This document shows, one piece after another, positions 1-5,958 of a stretch of DNA of 6,503 bases. The position numbers were made by a program, and so were the translations under genes. The stretch lies in NCBI GenBank assembly GCA_030044695.1, contig JASIDM010000009.1, positions 1 through 6,503 on the forward strand, read 5' to 3'. Position 1 is the stretch's first letter, and each line of letters starts with the position of its first letter. This stretch comes from Thermoplasmata archaeon. GTDB taxonomy: Archaea; Thermoplasmatota; Thermoplasmata; Lutacidiplasmatales; UBA184. Below the pieces are notes generated by a model. It was not told the origin of the DNA. It worked only from the letters and a program-made list of their open reading frames with translations, and did not search any database.

Positions 1-723
1 GCCGGCCGACCAGCCCGCCGGGTCGTCGGCGAGCGCGATCAGCGGCGCCTCGGGGTCGAACCGCTGCAGGGTCCCCTTCGCGTAGATCTCCCCCGCGGGG
101 GGCGCGACGAGGGCGACGCGGCACCCCCGCTTCATCATGAGGTAGGCGCCGAGCGCTCCCCGGGGCCCGTCGACGAGGGCGACCAGGCGCCCCGCGACGC
201 CGACGGGCAGGCCCCCGGGTCCCCGCTGACGATCGAAGTAGAGGTAGGTCACCGGCCCGCGGACCTCGACGAACAGCTCCAGCTGCGGCGAGGTGAGGTC
301 GACCCGGAGGCTCCGATCCGCGAACGCGGCGAGGATGTCCGCCCCTAGGTCGCGGGCCAGCTCCTGGCTGGTGAACGGGTGGCTTCCCGTCCGTCGGGCC
401 CGCACCGCGAACGACGTCCCGGCGGTCAGCCGCGGCCCGGCCAGCTCGAGCAGCCGATCGCGGAGGACCGGGCGCTCCGTGGGGACCTCGTGCACGACGC
501 TGACCGACGTGACGCCGAAGACGCGTCGGAGGATCCGGACCGCGCCCTCGGGATCGTCGACCTCGGCGTACAGGTGGCCGCGGTCCGACCGGATCCGAAG
601 CGCACGACCGTCGACGACGAACTGTCGGACGATGTTGCGGCGCAGCGCCGTCTCGAACTCGCGACGGACCGGGGCGGACTTGAGCGCGAGCTCCCCGTAG
701 CGCACCAGAACGAGGCCGGCCAT
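1..723 (-). CDS. thiI: ThiI-family THUMP protein with degenerate PP-loop (partial, C-terminus off left edge)
   Basis: ThiI normally makes 4-thiouridine at position 8 of tRNA, and in some organisms feeds sulfur to thiamine synthesis. An N-terminal ferredoxin-like plus THUMP module binds the tRNA, and a PP-loop domain adenylates the uridine. Reading down from the ATG at 723 gives 241 residues, open at the edge. The N-terminus VRYGELALKS (7-16), followed by an FE..L..NI stretch (23-31), is a classic ThiI start. The THUMP region spans roughly 60-165, and the interdomain linker RGPGGLPVGVAG (167-178) is family-typical. The helix after the nucleotide loop, GAYLMMKRG (192-200), is also conserved. 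The loop itself is lost: where SGGxDS belongs (184-189) the protein reads VDGPRG, so the catalytic Asp is Arg. The following strand (202-241) is also atypical. The gene is divergent from argS with 50 nt between the starts. Family membership is secure; sulfurtransferase activity is doubtful, and a tRNA-binding pseudo-enzyme or paralogue of a canonical ThiI elsewhere is likely. Confidence 0.85.
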   Translation of the reverse strand, partial: MAGLVLVRYGELALKSAPVRREFETALRRNIVRQFVVDGRALRIRSDRGHLYAEVDDPEGAVRILRRVFGVTSVSVVHEVPTERPVLRDRLLELAGPRLTAGTSFAVRARRTGSHPFTSQELARDLGADILAAFADRSLRVDLTSPQLELFVEVRGPVTYLYFDRQRGPGGLPVGVAGRLVALVDGPRGALGAYLMMKRGCRVALVAPPAGEIYAKGTLQRFDPEAPLIALADDPAGWSAG

Positions 724-729
724 CGAGAA

Positions 730-739
730 CGGTTAAGAC
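730..739 (+). promoter_or_regulatory. Putative TATA-like box for argS (CGGTTAAGAC)
   Basis: This AT-richer 10-mer lies about 40 nt upstream of the argS ATG. The identical 10-mer recurs at 6118-6127 upstream of the exported-protein gene, in the same orientation. With archaeal TATA-to-start spacing, transcription would begin near 760 and leave a leader of about 14 nt. The TAAAG block at 751-755 is an alternative, centred 21 nt upstream of the ATG, which is slightly too close. Confidence 0.4.
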
Positions 740-747
740 GGCACCGC

Positions 748-756
748 CCGTAAAGC
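748..756 (-). promoter_or_regulatory. Putative TATA-like box for the thiI-like gene
   Basis: On the minus strand this reads GCTTTACGG. Its centre is about 30 nt upstream of the ATG at 723, placing transcription start within a few nucleotides of the start codon. There is no Shine-Dalgarno sequence before that ATG, which fits a leaderless archaeal mRNA. This is inferred from spacing and local AT content only. Confidence 0.4.
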
Positions 757-773
757 GGCTCCGAGCGGCGACG

Positions 774-2573
774 ATGGCGGACTCCCGGGCTCCGACGGCC
801 GCCGAGGCGACCGACCCCTGGACCCCGTGGGCGGCGGCGGGCCGCGCCGGGCTCCTCGACGCGGCCCGAGCGCTCGGGGTCCCCTGTGAGCCGGCCGCGG
901 TCGAGGCCGCCCTCGAGGTGAAGGCGGTCCCGGAGCACGACCTCGCCTTCCCGACGCACAGGCTGGCCGCCGCGGTCCATCGGCCCGCGCCCGAGCTCGC
1001 CGCCGCGCTCGCGGGAGCGATCCCCCCGAGCCGGACGTTGCCGCAGGTCACCTCCGAGGGCGCCTACGTGAACTTCCGCGTCGATCCGGTCGAGCTCGTC
1101 CGGTCGACGCTCGGGCTCGTGCTGGCGCGGGGGGCGACCTACGGTCACGGACCGAGGGGGACGTCGAGCGTCTGCGTCGAGCACACGAGCGCCAACCCGA
1201 CCGGACCGTTCCACATCGGCCGCGTGCGCAACGCCATCATCGGCGACACCCTCGCCCGAGCGCTCCGGGCCTCCGGAGCCCCGGTCACCACCCAGTACTA
1301 CGTCGACGACATGGGTCGACAGTCGGCGATGATCACCTGGCTCTGGACGCGACCGGAGGCCGACTGGCCCGCGCCGGTCCGCGAGGCGAGCGCCGGCCCG
1401 ACCGAGCGGGGGGGCAAGGCCGACCACCGACGGGGTCGGCCGTACCCCGCGCTCAGCGCGTACCTGAAGGAGCACCCCGAGACCGCGGCGTCGGTCGCCG
1501 ACCTCGTGCGACGGATCGAGACGGGGGAGGCCCCGCCCGAGCACGCCGCGATCGCGCGGGAGGTCCTCGCGGGGATGCTCGCGTCGCTGGCGCGGCTCGG
1601 GATCGCCTTCGACGAGTTCGTCTGGGAGTCGCAGTTCGTCCGCGACGGCGCGGTCGCCTCGGTGCTGGCGCGTCTGCGCGCCGCGCCCCACGCCGTGGAG
1701 GAGGAGAACGGCGCCTGGGCGATCGAGGCGGGGTCGTACGGGCTGCCGAAGGAGTCGGACCGGGTCGTCTTCCAGCGGGCCGACGGGACCAGCCTCTACG
1801 TCAGCCGCGACGTCGCCTACCACCTCGCCAAGCTAGGACGGTACGCCCGCGTGGTCGACGTCCTCGGCCAGGACCATCGGCTCCACGCCCGCACCCTCGA
1901 GGCGCTGCTCGCCGAGCTCGGCGAGCCCCGGCGGCCAGAGTTCGTGCTCTACCAGGACATCACCGCTCCGCAGGGCGGCCGGATGTCGACCCGGGGCGGC
2001 TCGGCGGTCTGGCTGGACGATCTGTTGGACGAGGCCGTGGAGCGGGCCCGGGGCGAGGTCCTCCAGCGGCGGAACGACCTCCCGCCCGACCAGGTCGCGG
2101 CGATCGCCGAGGCCGTCGCGACCGGCGCGGTGCGGTTCCACGTGCTGCGCGTCGCCCCGGAGAAGCCGGTGAAGTTCCGCTGGGAGGAGGCGCTCTCCTT
2201 CGAGGGGCGCAGCGGGCCGTTCGTCCAGTACGCCTACGCGCGGGCCTCCAGCGTGCTGCGCAAGGGCGAGGCGGACCGGCCGCCGTACCCGTTCGAGCCG
2301 GAGCGGCTCGCCGACCCGGAGGAGCTCGCCCTCGTCCGGATCCTCTCCCGGTTCCCCCGGACCGTGGCGTACGCGGCCCGCTCCGCCCACGTCCACACGC
2401 TGGCCGGCTACGCCCACGAGCTCGCGGACCAGTTCAACCGGTTCTACCACGCCGTGCCGGTGCTCACCGGCGGGGAGGCGCGCGCGAGCCGGATCGCTCT
2501 GGTCGCGGCGTACCGGCAGACGCTCGGCAACGCCCTCGGGCTGCTCGGCCTCGTCCCGCTCGAGACGATGTGA
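774..2573 (+). CDS. argS: Arginyl-tRNA synthetase (class I)
   Basis: This cytoplasmic enzyme attaches arginine to tRNA-Arg using ATP. At 599 residues it is complete and slightly long for the family. The N-terminal tRNA D-loop-binding (Add1) domain covers about 15-110, including DLAFPTHRLA (56-65). The catalytic core has the HIGH-type signature in SANPTGPFHIGRVRN (139-153) and TTQYYVDDMGRQ (172-183). The HIGR variant is common in archaeal ArgS. SYGLPKESDRV and SRDVAYHLAKL (321-354) follow, then the KMSKS-equivalent GGRMSTRGG (401-409). The end of the core, KFRWEEALSFEGRSGPFVQYAYAR (467-490), leads into the DALR anticodon-binding domain. That domain finishes with LLGLVPLETM, close to the family's usual C-terminus. 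No Shine-Dalgarno sequence precedes the ATG. It is divergent from the thiI-like gene, and mscL follows 54 nt downstream with its own TATA-like box, so argS is probably transcribed alone. No poly-T terminator is visible. Confidence 0.98.
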   Translation: MADSRAPTAAEATDPWTPWAAAGRAGLLDAARALGVPCEPAAVEAALEVKAVPEHDLAFPTHRLAAAVHRPAPELAAALAGAIPPSRTLPQVTSEGAYVNFRVDPVELVRSTLGLVLARGATYGHGPRGTSSVCVEHTSANPTGPFHIGRVRNAIIGDTLARALRASGAPVTTQYYVDDMGRQSAMITWLWTRPEADWPAPVREASAGPTERGGKADHRRGRPYPALSAYLKEHPETAASVADLVRRIETGEAPPEHAAIAREVLAGMLASLARLGIAFDEFVWESQFVRDGAVASVLARLRAAPHAVEEENGAWAIEAGSYGLPKESDRVVFQRADGTSLYVSRDVAYHLAKLGRYARVVDVLGQDHRLHARTLEALLAELGEPRRPEFVLYQDITAPQGGRMSTRGGSAVWLDDLLDEAVERARGEVLQRRNDLPPDQVAAIAEAVATGAVRFHVLRVAPEKPVKFRWEEALSFEGRSGPFVQYAYARASSVLRKGEADRPPYPFEPERLADPEELALVRILSRFPRTVAYAARSAHVHTLAGYAHELADQFNRFYHAVPVLTGGEARASRIALVAAYRQTLGNALGLLGLVPLETM

Positions 2574-2592
2574 GCCGCCGGGCCACAATCCC

Positions 2593-2600
2593 GAAATACC
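2593..2600 (+). promoter_or_regulatory. Putative TATA-like box for mscL (GAAATACC)
   Basis: This AT-rich block sits in the 54-nt gap between argS and mscL, centred about 32 nt before the mscL ATG. Transcription would begin a few nucleotides upstream of the start codon. No Shine-Dalgarno sequence is seen before the ATG, consistent with a near-leaderless transcript. Confidence 0.4.
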
Positions 2601-2627
2601 GCCTCCCTGTCCGGCGGCCGAGGCACC

Positions 2628-3080
2628 ATGGCGTCGATCCGAGAGGACTTCGGCAAGTTCATCACACGGGGGAACCTCGTCCAGCTCGCCATCGCGTTCG
2701 TGATGGGCGCGGCGTTCACCGCCCTCGTCACGGCGCTCGTGACGGATATCTTCACGCCGCTGATCGGAACGGCCGGACACTTCAACTTCTCAGCTTGGAA
2801 GTACACGATCAACTCCAGCCAGTTCCTGCAGGGGGCGTTCATCAACGCCCTGATCGCGTTCGTGACGGTCGCCCTGGTCGTCTTCTTCGCGATCGCCCTG
2901 CCGTACCAGCGCTACCAGGACCGCAAGGAAGCGAAGGCCCCGAAGGCCGCCCCGACGACCCGTGCCTGCCCGGAGTGCCTATCGCAGATCCCCCTCGCCG
3001 CCAAGCGCTGCTCGTTCTGCACGTCGGTCGTGACCCCGGTCACCCCGGCGCCCGCCCAAGTCTCACCGGCCACGCCGTAG
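2628..3080 (+). CDS. mscL: Large-conductance mechanosensitive channel MscL with C-terminal zinc ribbon
   Basis: MscL forms a homopentameric membrane pore that opens under high membrane tension and releases solutes during hypo-osmotic shock. The 150-residue product begins with the amphipathic N-terminal helix DFGKFITRGNLVQLAIAF (7-24), matching the family's FxxFxxRGNxxxLAxA pattern. TM1 is about 16-45 and contains the Gly/Ala-rich GAAF pore-lining stretch (27-30) and VTDIFTPLIG (38-47). A short external loop follows (about 48-68), then TM2 at about 70-93. The charged segment PYQRYQDRKEAK (92-103) corresponds to the cytoplasmic end of TM2. The usual C-terminal bundle helix is replaced by a linker and a CPEC...CSFC treble (C114, C117, C128, C131), a probable zinc ribbon, and then a Pro/Thr/Val tail. 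The last 41 nt overlap the 3' end of convergent queC. The zinc-ribbon function is unknown; gating modulation, assembly or protein contacts are possibilities. Confidence 0.95.
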   Translation: MASIREDFGKFITRGNLVQLAIAFVMGAAFTALVTALVTDIFTPLIGTAGHFNFSAWKYTINSSQFLQGAFINALIAFVTVALVVFFAIALPYQRYQDRKEAKAPKAAPTTRACPECLSQIPLAAKRCSFCTSVVTPVTPAPAQVSPATP

Positions 3081-3747
3081 GATCGGCCACGCCCGCCTCC
3101 CGGAACCCTCGGGCCCGCAACCGGCAGGCGTCGCAGCGACGGCACGGCGCGCGGCCGCCGGCGTAGCAGCTCCAGGTCAGCGCCCACGGCACCCCGAGCC
3201 GCGAGCCCAGGCGCACGATCTCCGCCTTGGAGCGACGCAGGAGCGGGGCGACGATCCGGATCGGTCGGCCCCCTTCCCGCGGCCCCCGCACGGCCCGACG
3301 GGCGAGGGCGTTGAACGCCCGGACGAACTCCGGACGGCAGTCGGGGTACCCCGAGTAGTCGATGGCGTTGGCCCCGAAGTAGATCCGGTCCAGCCCGTGG
3401 CTCTCGGCGTAGCCGAGCGCGACGGCGAGGAGGATCGAGTTGCGGGCCGGCACGTACGTCGCCGGGATGGCGCCGTGGCGGCGCGACCGGTGGGGGAGCG
3501 GAGAGCCCGGGCGCGTCAGCGCCGAGCGGACCAGCTCGGCGAGCGGGAGCCGGACGATCCGGTGGGCTTCGACCCGGTAGCGTCGCGCGAGCCTCTGCGC
3601 CGACCGGAGCTCGCGGACGTGCCGTTGGCCGTAGACGAACGAGAGGGCGTGCACGGGGCCGGCGCCGCGCGACGCGAGGGCGAGGCAGGTCGCCGAGTCC
3701 ATCCCCCCGGAGAGGAGGACCACGCTGCCGCCACCGCGCCCGGTCAC
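3040..3747 (-). CDS. queC: 7-cyano-7-deazaguanine (preQ0) synthase QueC
   Basis: QueC uses ATP and ammonia to convert 7-carboxy-7-deazaguanine to preQ0. In archaea preQ0 is inserted at tRNA G15 and becomes archaeosine; in bacteria it leads to queuosine. The 235-residue protein has the PP-loop VVLLSGGMDSATC (9-21) and the YGQRHVREL motif (39-47). IPATYVPARNSILLAVALGYAE (94-115) and NAIDYSGYPDCRPEF (127-141) are both diagnostic of QueC. The zinc-binding cluster is C194, C202, C205 and C208 in CYAGG..PCRRCDACRLR. There is no fused glutamine amidotransferase domain, so it is ordinary QueC and not the GAT-QueC archaeosine-forming fusion of some Crenarchaeota. The start is a GTG at 3747-3745 that overlaps the stop of the upstream DUF92 gene (GTGA), implying translational coupling. 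No queD, queE or tgt partner lies in the window. Confidence 0.97.
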   Translation of the reverse strand: MTGRGGGSVVLLSGGMDSATCLALASRGAGPVHALSFVYGQRHVRELRSAQRLARRYRVEAHRIVRLPLAELVRSALTRPGSPLPHRSRRHGAIPATYVPARNSILLAVALGYAESHGLDRIYFGANAIDYSGYPDCRPEFVRAFNALARRAVRGPREGGRPIRIVAPLLRRSKAEIVRLGSRLGVPWALTWSCYAGGRAPCRRCDACRLRARGFREAGVADPTAWPVRLGRAPG

Positions 3748-4496
3748 AGCGGGACCCCGGCGAGGGCGAGGATCGCCGCCGCGATGCCGATCGCCGAGAG
3801 CATCCCGAGGAAGTTCGTCGAGCCCTTGGTGAGGAGGCCGCGGTTCTCCAGGGTCTCGCCGAGGACGGAGTCGACCTGGCAGGCGAGGAAGCCGGCGACA
3901 CCGACGGCGACCAGGAACAGGCGGGCCGAGCCGAGCGGGTCGGCGAAGGTCCGGTACAGCGCGAAGCCGACCAGCGCCGTGCCGAGGGCGCCGGCGATGG
4001 CGAACATCTCCCCGGCGGCCGAGACCCCGCCGTTGGTGCCGGCGGCGACCTTCCGCCAGGAGAGGATGCTGACGGCCGAGCCCATCAGGACGCCGAACTC
4101 GCTCGCGAGCGTGTCCGCCGCGGCGAACGCGAGCGCGCTCGCGAACAGCGTCCCGGCAGCGACGGCGGGAAGCCGGCCCAGGCCGACCCCGATGGCGATC
4201 GCCGTCGGCAGCACGATGTGGGCGATCACGTTGGGGATGCCGCGCTCGCCGCGCCGGCCTTCCTGGACGTGGCGCTGGGCCTTCTCGGCGAACCGGTACC
4301 GCGTCGCCAGCGAGCTCACCACGACGAAGACGATCAGGAGCGCGAGGAAGCCGAACCCGGCGAGCAGCACGATCACGATCCCGAACGCCGCCGCCACCGC
4401 GGCCGCCCCGGCCGTGAGCGCCCGCGCGACCACCGCGGCCGCGGCGAGCCCGACGGTCACGACGATCCCGACGGCGGCCGCTCCGGCTCCGAGCAC
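3744..4496 (-). CDS. DUF92 family integral membrane protein
   Basis: This 250-residue multi-pass membrane protein belongs to the DUF92/TMEM19 family (COG1836). Family signatures are AADTLASEFG (126-135), GTNGGVSAAG (153-162), VDSVLGETLE (208-217) and TKGSTNFLG (223-231). The acidic residues D128, E133, D209 and E214 sit where the family conserves them. Hydrophobic segments lie near 5-30, 31-62, 90-125, 160-182, 190-207 and 230-250. A basic loop (RYRFAEKAQRHVQEGRRGERG, within 66-86) is probably cytoplasmic. A plant member, VTE6, is a phytyl-phosphate kinase. By analogy an archaeal homologue might phosphorylate or recycle isoprenoid phosphates, but that is inference only. The start is GTG with a GGGGG block 6 nt upstream (minus strand, 4503-4507). 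It overlaps queC by 4 nt, so the two are almost certainly co-transcribed, although no biochemical link is known to me. Confidence 0.9.
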   Translation of the reverse strand: MLGAGAAAVGIVVTVGLAAAAVVARALTAGAAAVAAAFGIVIVLLAGFGFLALLIVFVVVSSLATRYRFAEKAQRHVQEGRRGERGIPNVIAHIVLPTAIAIGVGLGRLPAVAAGTLFASALAFAAADTLASEFGVLMGSAVSILSWRKVAAGTNGGVSAAGEMFAIAGALGTALVGFALYRTFADPLGSARLFLVAVGVAGFLACQVDSVLGETLENRGLLTKGSTNFLGMLSAIGIAAAILALAGVPL

Positions 4497-4527
4497 GTCG
4501 GACCCCCGCGGGCCGAACGGGGGGGTC

Positions 4528-4536
4528 GGATAAGCC
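4528..4536 (-). promoter_or_regulatory. Putative TATA-like box for the DUF92-queC operon
   Basis: On the minus strand this reads GGCTTATCC, in the 61-nt gap after the phosphatase gene. It is centred about 36 nt before the GTG start, leaving a short leader of about 10 nt that includes the GGGGG Shine-Dalgarno-like block. DUF92-queC could therefore be transcribed independently of the upstream phosphatase gene. Confidence 0.4.
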
Positions 4537-4557
4537 TTCGGAACTCGGGAGCGCGCG

Positions 4558-5145
4558 TCAGCCGCGGGCGAGCAGGCGGGCGACCGCCCCGGCGAACGAG
4601 TCGGCCGTGAGGTCGGCGATCGCCCCGGCCCGGGCGAGCTCCTCGTCGACCTCCGTCTCGTGGCCCGGGGTCCGGACGATTGCCGTCAGCAGACCGAGCC
4701 GCCGGCCGGCCTCGACGTCGACCAGGCGGTCGCCGACGAACGCCGAGCTTGCGAGGTCGATGCCGAGCTCGCTGGAGGCGCGCTCGAACAGCTCCGTCCC
4801 CGGCTTGCGGCAGCGGCAGCCGTGTTCCGGGGCGTGCGGGCAGTAGTAGAACGCGTCGACCCTCGCCCCGGACGGGCCGAGGCGCTCGTTGACCCGCGCG
4901 TGGATCCGTTCGACGTCCGCAGGCGTGTACAGCCCCCGCTCGATCCCGGATTGGTTCGTCACGCAGACGACGAGCTCGCCGTGCTCCCGCACGAGGCGCA
5001 GCGCCTCGCCGACGCCCCGGAACAGCTCGAGCCGGTCCGCGTCCTTCAGGTAGTGGAGATCCGGGTTCAGCGTTCCGTCGCGGTCCACGAACAGGGCACG
5101 CCGCCACGGGCGGGGGGGAGCTCGAAGCGGACCGTCGGGGGGCAT
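4558..5145 (-). CDS. HAD-IIIA family phosphatase (GmhB / histidinol-phosphatase type)
   Basis: This 195-residue protein belongs to the HAD-IIIA group that includes D-glycero-D-manno-heptose-1,7-bisphosphate 7-phosphatase (GmhB) and the phosphatase part of HisB. Motif I is FVDRDGTLN (19-27), with nucleophile D21 and acid D23. Motif II is VTNQSG (62-67). The zinc loop typical of this group is C102, H104, C110 and C112 (CPHAPEHGCRCRKP), followed by motif III K114. Motif IV is VGDRLVDVEAG (137-147), with D139 and D143. All catalytic residues are present, so it should be an active phosphatase. The substrate could be a heptose or other sugar bisphosphate used for surface glycans, or histidinol phosphate. 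No neighbouring heptose or his gene settles it. The ATG at 5145 lies about 27 nt from a TATA-like box, consistent with leaderless expression. The gene is divergent from the AsnB-like gene and followed by DUF92-queC on the same strand. Confidence 0.92.
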   Translation of the reverse strand: MPPDGPLRAPPRPWRRALFVDRDGTLNPDLHYLKDADRLELFRGVGEALRLVREHGELVVCVTNQSGIERGLYTPADVERIHARVNERLGPSGARVDAFYYCPHAPEHGCRCRKPGTELFERASSELGIDLASSAFVGDRLVDVEAGRRLGLLTAIVRTPGHETEVDEELARAGAIADLTADSFAGAVARLLARG

Positions 5146-5167
5146 CGCGCTTAGGAGGTCCGTCGGG

Positions 5168-5176
5168 CCATAACGG
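5168..5176. promoter_or_regulatory. AT-rich box in the divergent HAD/AsnB-like promoter region
   Basis: The 69-nt divergent gap has one AT-rich block. On the minus strand it reads CCGTTATGG, centred 27 nt from the phosphatase ATG, ideal for a leaderless start. On the plus strand CCATAACGG lies about 43 nt before the AsnB-like ATG, similar to the argS spacing. One nearly symmetrical box might serve both genes. This is inferred from position and composition only. Confidence 0.35.
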
Positions 5177-5214
5177 TTCGGCCGGAGGGACGGACCGGCT
5201 GACGGGGGCCTCCG

Positions 5215-5958
5215 ATGCCGGTCGGTTGGGATCGACTCGATCGGTCGTTCGAGGAGGCCCGGGACCGCCTCCTGGACCCGCCATCGCCCCTCGTGGTGCT
5301 CTTCTCCGGCGGCGTCGATTCCGGACTCCTCGCCTGGGAGCTCCGGACGGTTCCGGGGACCTCCCTGGTGACCGTCGGCCTACCGGGAGCCTCGGACCTC
5401 GCCCAAGCTCGCGCGGCGGTCCCGTACCTCGGGCTCCCCTGGCGGGAGGTCCTCCTCGCCGAGGAGGAGGTGCGAACGCTCGATTCGGAGCTCCGCCCGA
5501 TGCTGGGCGACGTCCCGGGTCCGGGGAGGCGGATCCTCGTGGCCCTGGCGGCGGCGATCGCACGGGCCCCCCCGGGGCGCCTGGTGTGCGGCCAGGGGGC
5601 CGACGAGCTGTTCTTCGGGTACGCCCACTACCGGGGTCTCGGAGCCGACGCGGCGGCGGCGCGCTCGGCGGGCGACCTCGCGGCGCTCCGGGCCGACGCG
5701 TGGCCGGCGACGCTGCGACTCGCCGCGCTCTGGGAGAGGGAGCTGCGGGCGCCGTTCCTCGACCCCGGGTTCGTCGCCGCCGCCTCGACGCTCCCGGCCG
5801 AGGACCGACTGCCCGGCGAACTCACCAAGCCGGCGTTCCGAGCCTGGGCTCGCCACCGCGGGCTGCCCGAGGAGCTCGTGACGCGACCGAAACGGGCCTT
5901 GCAGTACGGGACCGGCATCGATCGGCTCCTGCGAAGATACCCGACTGGACCTGGCTAG
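5215..5958 (+). CDS. Stand-alone asparagine synthetase C-terminal (PP-loop) domain protein
   Basis: The 247-residue product matches the synthetase half of class-B asparagine synthetases, which adenylates a carboxylate and forms an amide. The PP-loop is VVLFSGGVDSGLL (27-39). GQGADELFFGY (126-136) corresponds to the AsnB SGEGADELFGGY motif. Towards the C-terminus lie LRAPFLDPGFV (177-187), a LPAEDRLP segment, TKPAFRAWARHRGLPEELVTRPK (within 204-226) and LQYGTG (229-234). The whole N-terminal class-II glutaminase domain with its Cys nucleophile is absent. Positions 1-25 hold only a short charged helix, so this is not a truncated AsnB with an upstream remnant. It must use free ammonia or a separate amidotransferase subunit, or amidate something other than aspartate. 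Short proteins of this type occur in archaea. It is divergent from a HAD phosphatase. The ATG is supported by GGGGG a few nucleotides upstream. The fold assignment is secure but the substrate is unknown. Confidence 0.88.
   Translation: MPVGWDRLDRSFEEARDRLLDPPSPLVVLFSGGVDSGLLAWELRTVPGTSLVTVGLPGASDLAQARAAVPYLGLPWREVLLAEEEVRTLDSELRPMLGDVPGPGRRILVALAAAIARAPPGRLVCGQGADELFFGYAHYRGLGADAAAARSAGDLAALRADAWPATLRLAALWERELRAPFLDPGFVAAASTLPAEDRLPGELTKPAFRAWARHRGLPEELVTRPKRALQYGTGIDRLLRRYPTGPG

Noticed and set aside
921..923. ArgS HIGH motif reads HIGR (residues 147-150), considered as an anomaly
   Set aside because: The HIGR form is familiar in archaeal arginyl-tRNA synthetases and the rest of the active site is intact.
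426..1823. Long open frame on the minus strand across the thiI-like 5' part and argS
   Set aside because: It is antisense to two well-supported genes, rich in Arg/Gly/Pro with no recognisable domain, and typical of spurious frames in very GC-rich DNA.
1833..2780. Long minus-strand open frame opposite argS and mscL
   Set aside because: Its low-complexity Arg/Glu/Gly composition mirrors argS codons, it has no motif, and it crosses a clear gene boundary.
3397..4533. Plus-strand open frame opposite queC and the DUF92 gene
   Set aside because: It is antisense to two genes with intact family motifs and shows only Ala/Arg/Thr-rich filler.
5153..5159. Perfect Shine-Dalgarno-like AGGAGGT on the plus strand
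   Set aside because: No ATG, GTG or TTG follows at usable spacing, and the AsnB-like start is about 55 nt away. On the minus strand it lies between the TATA-like box and the phosphatase ATG in the wrong orientation.
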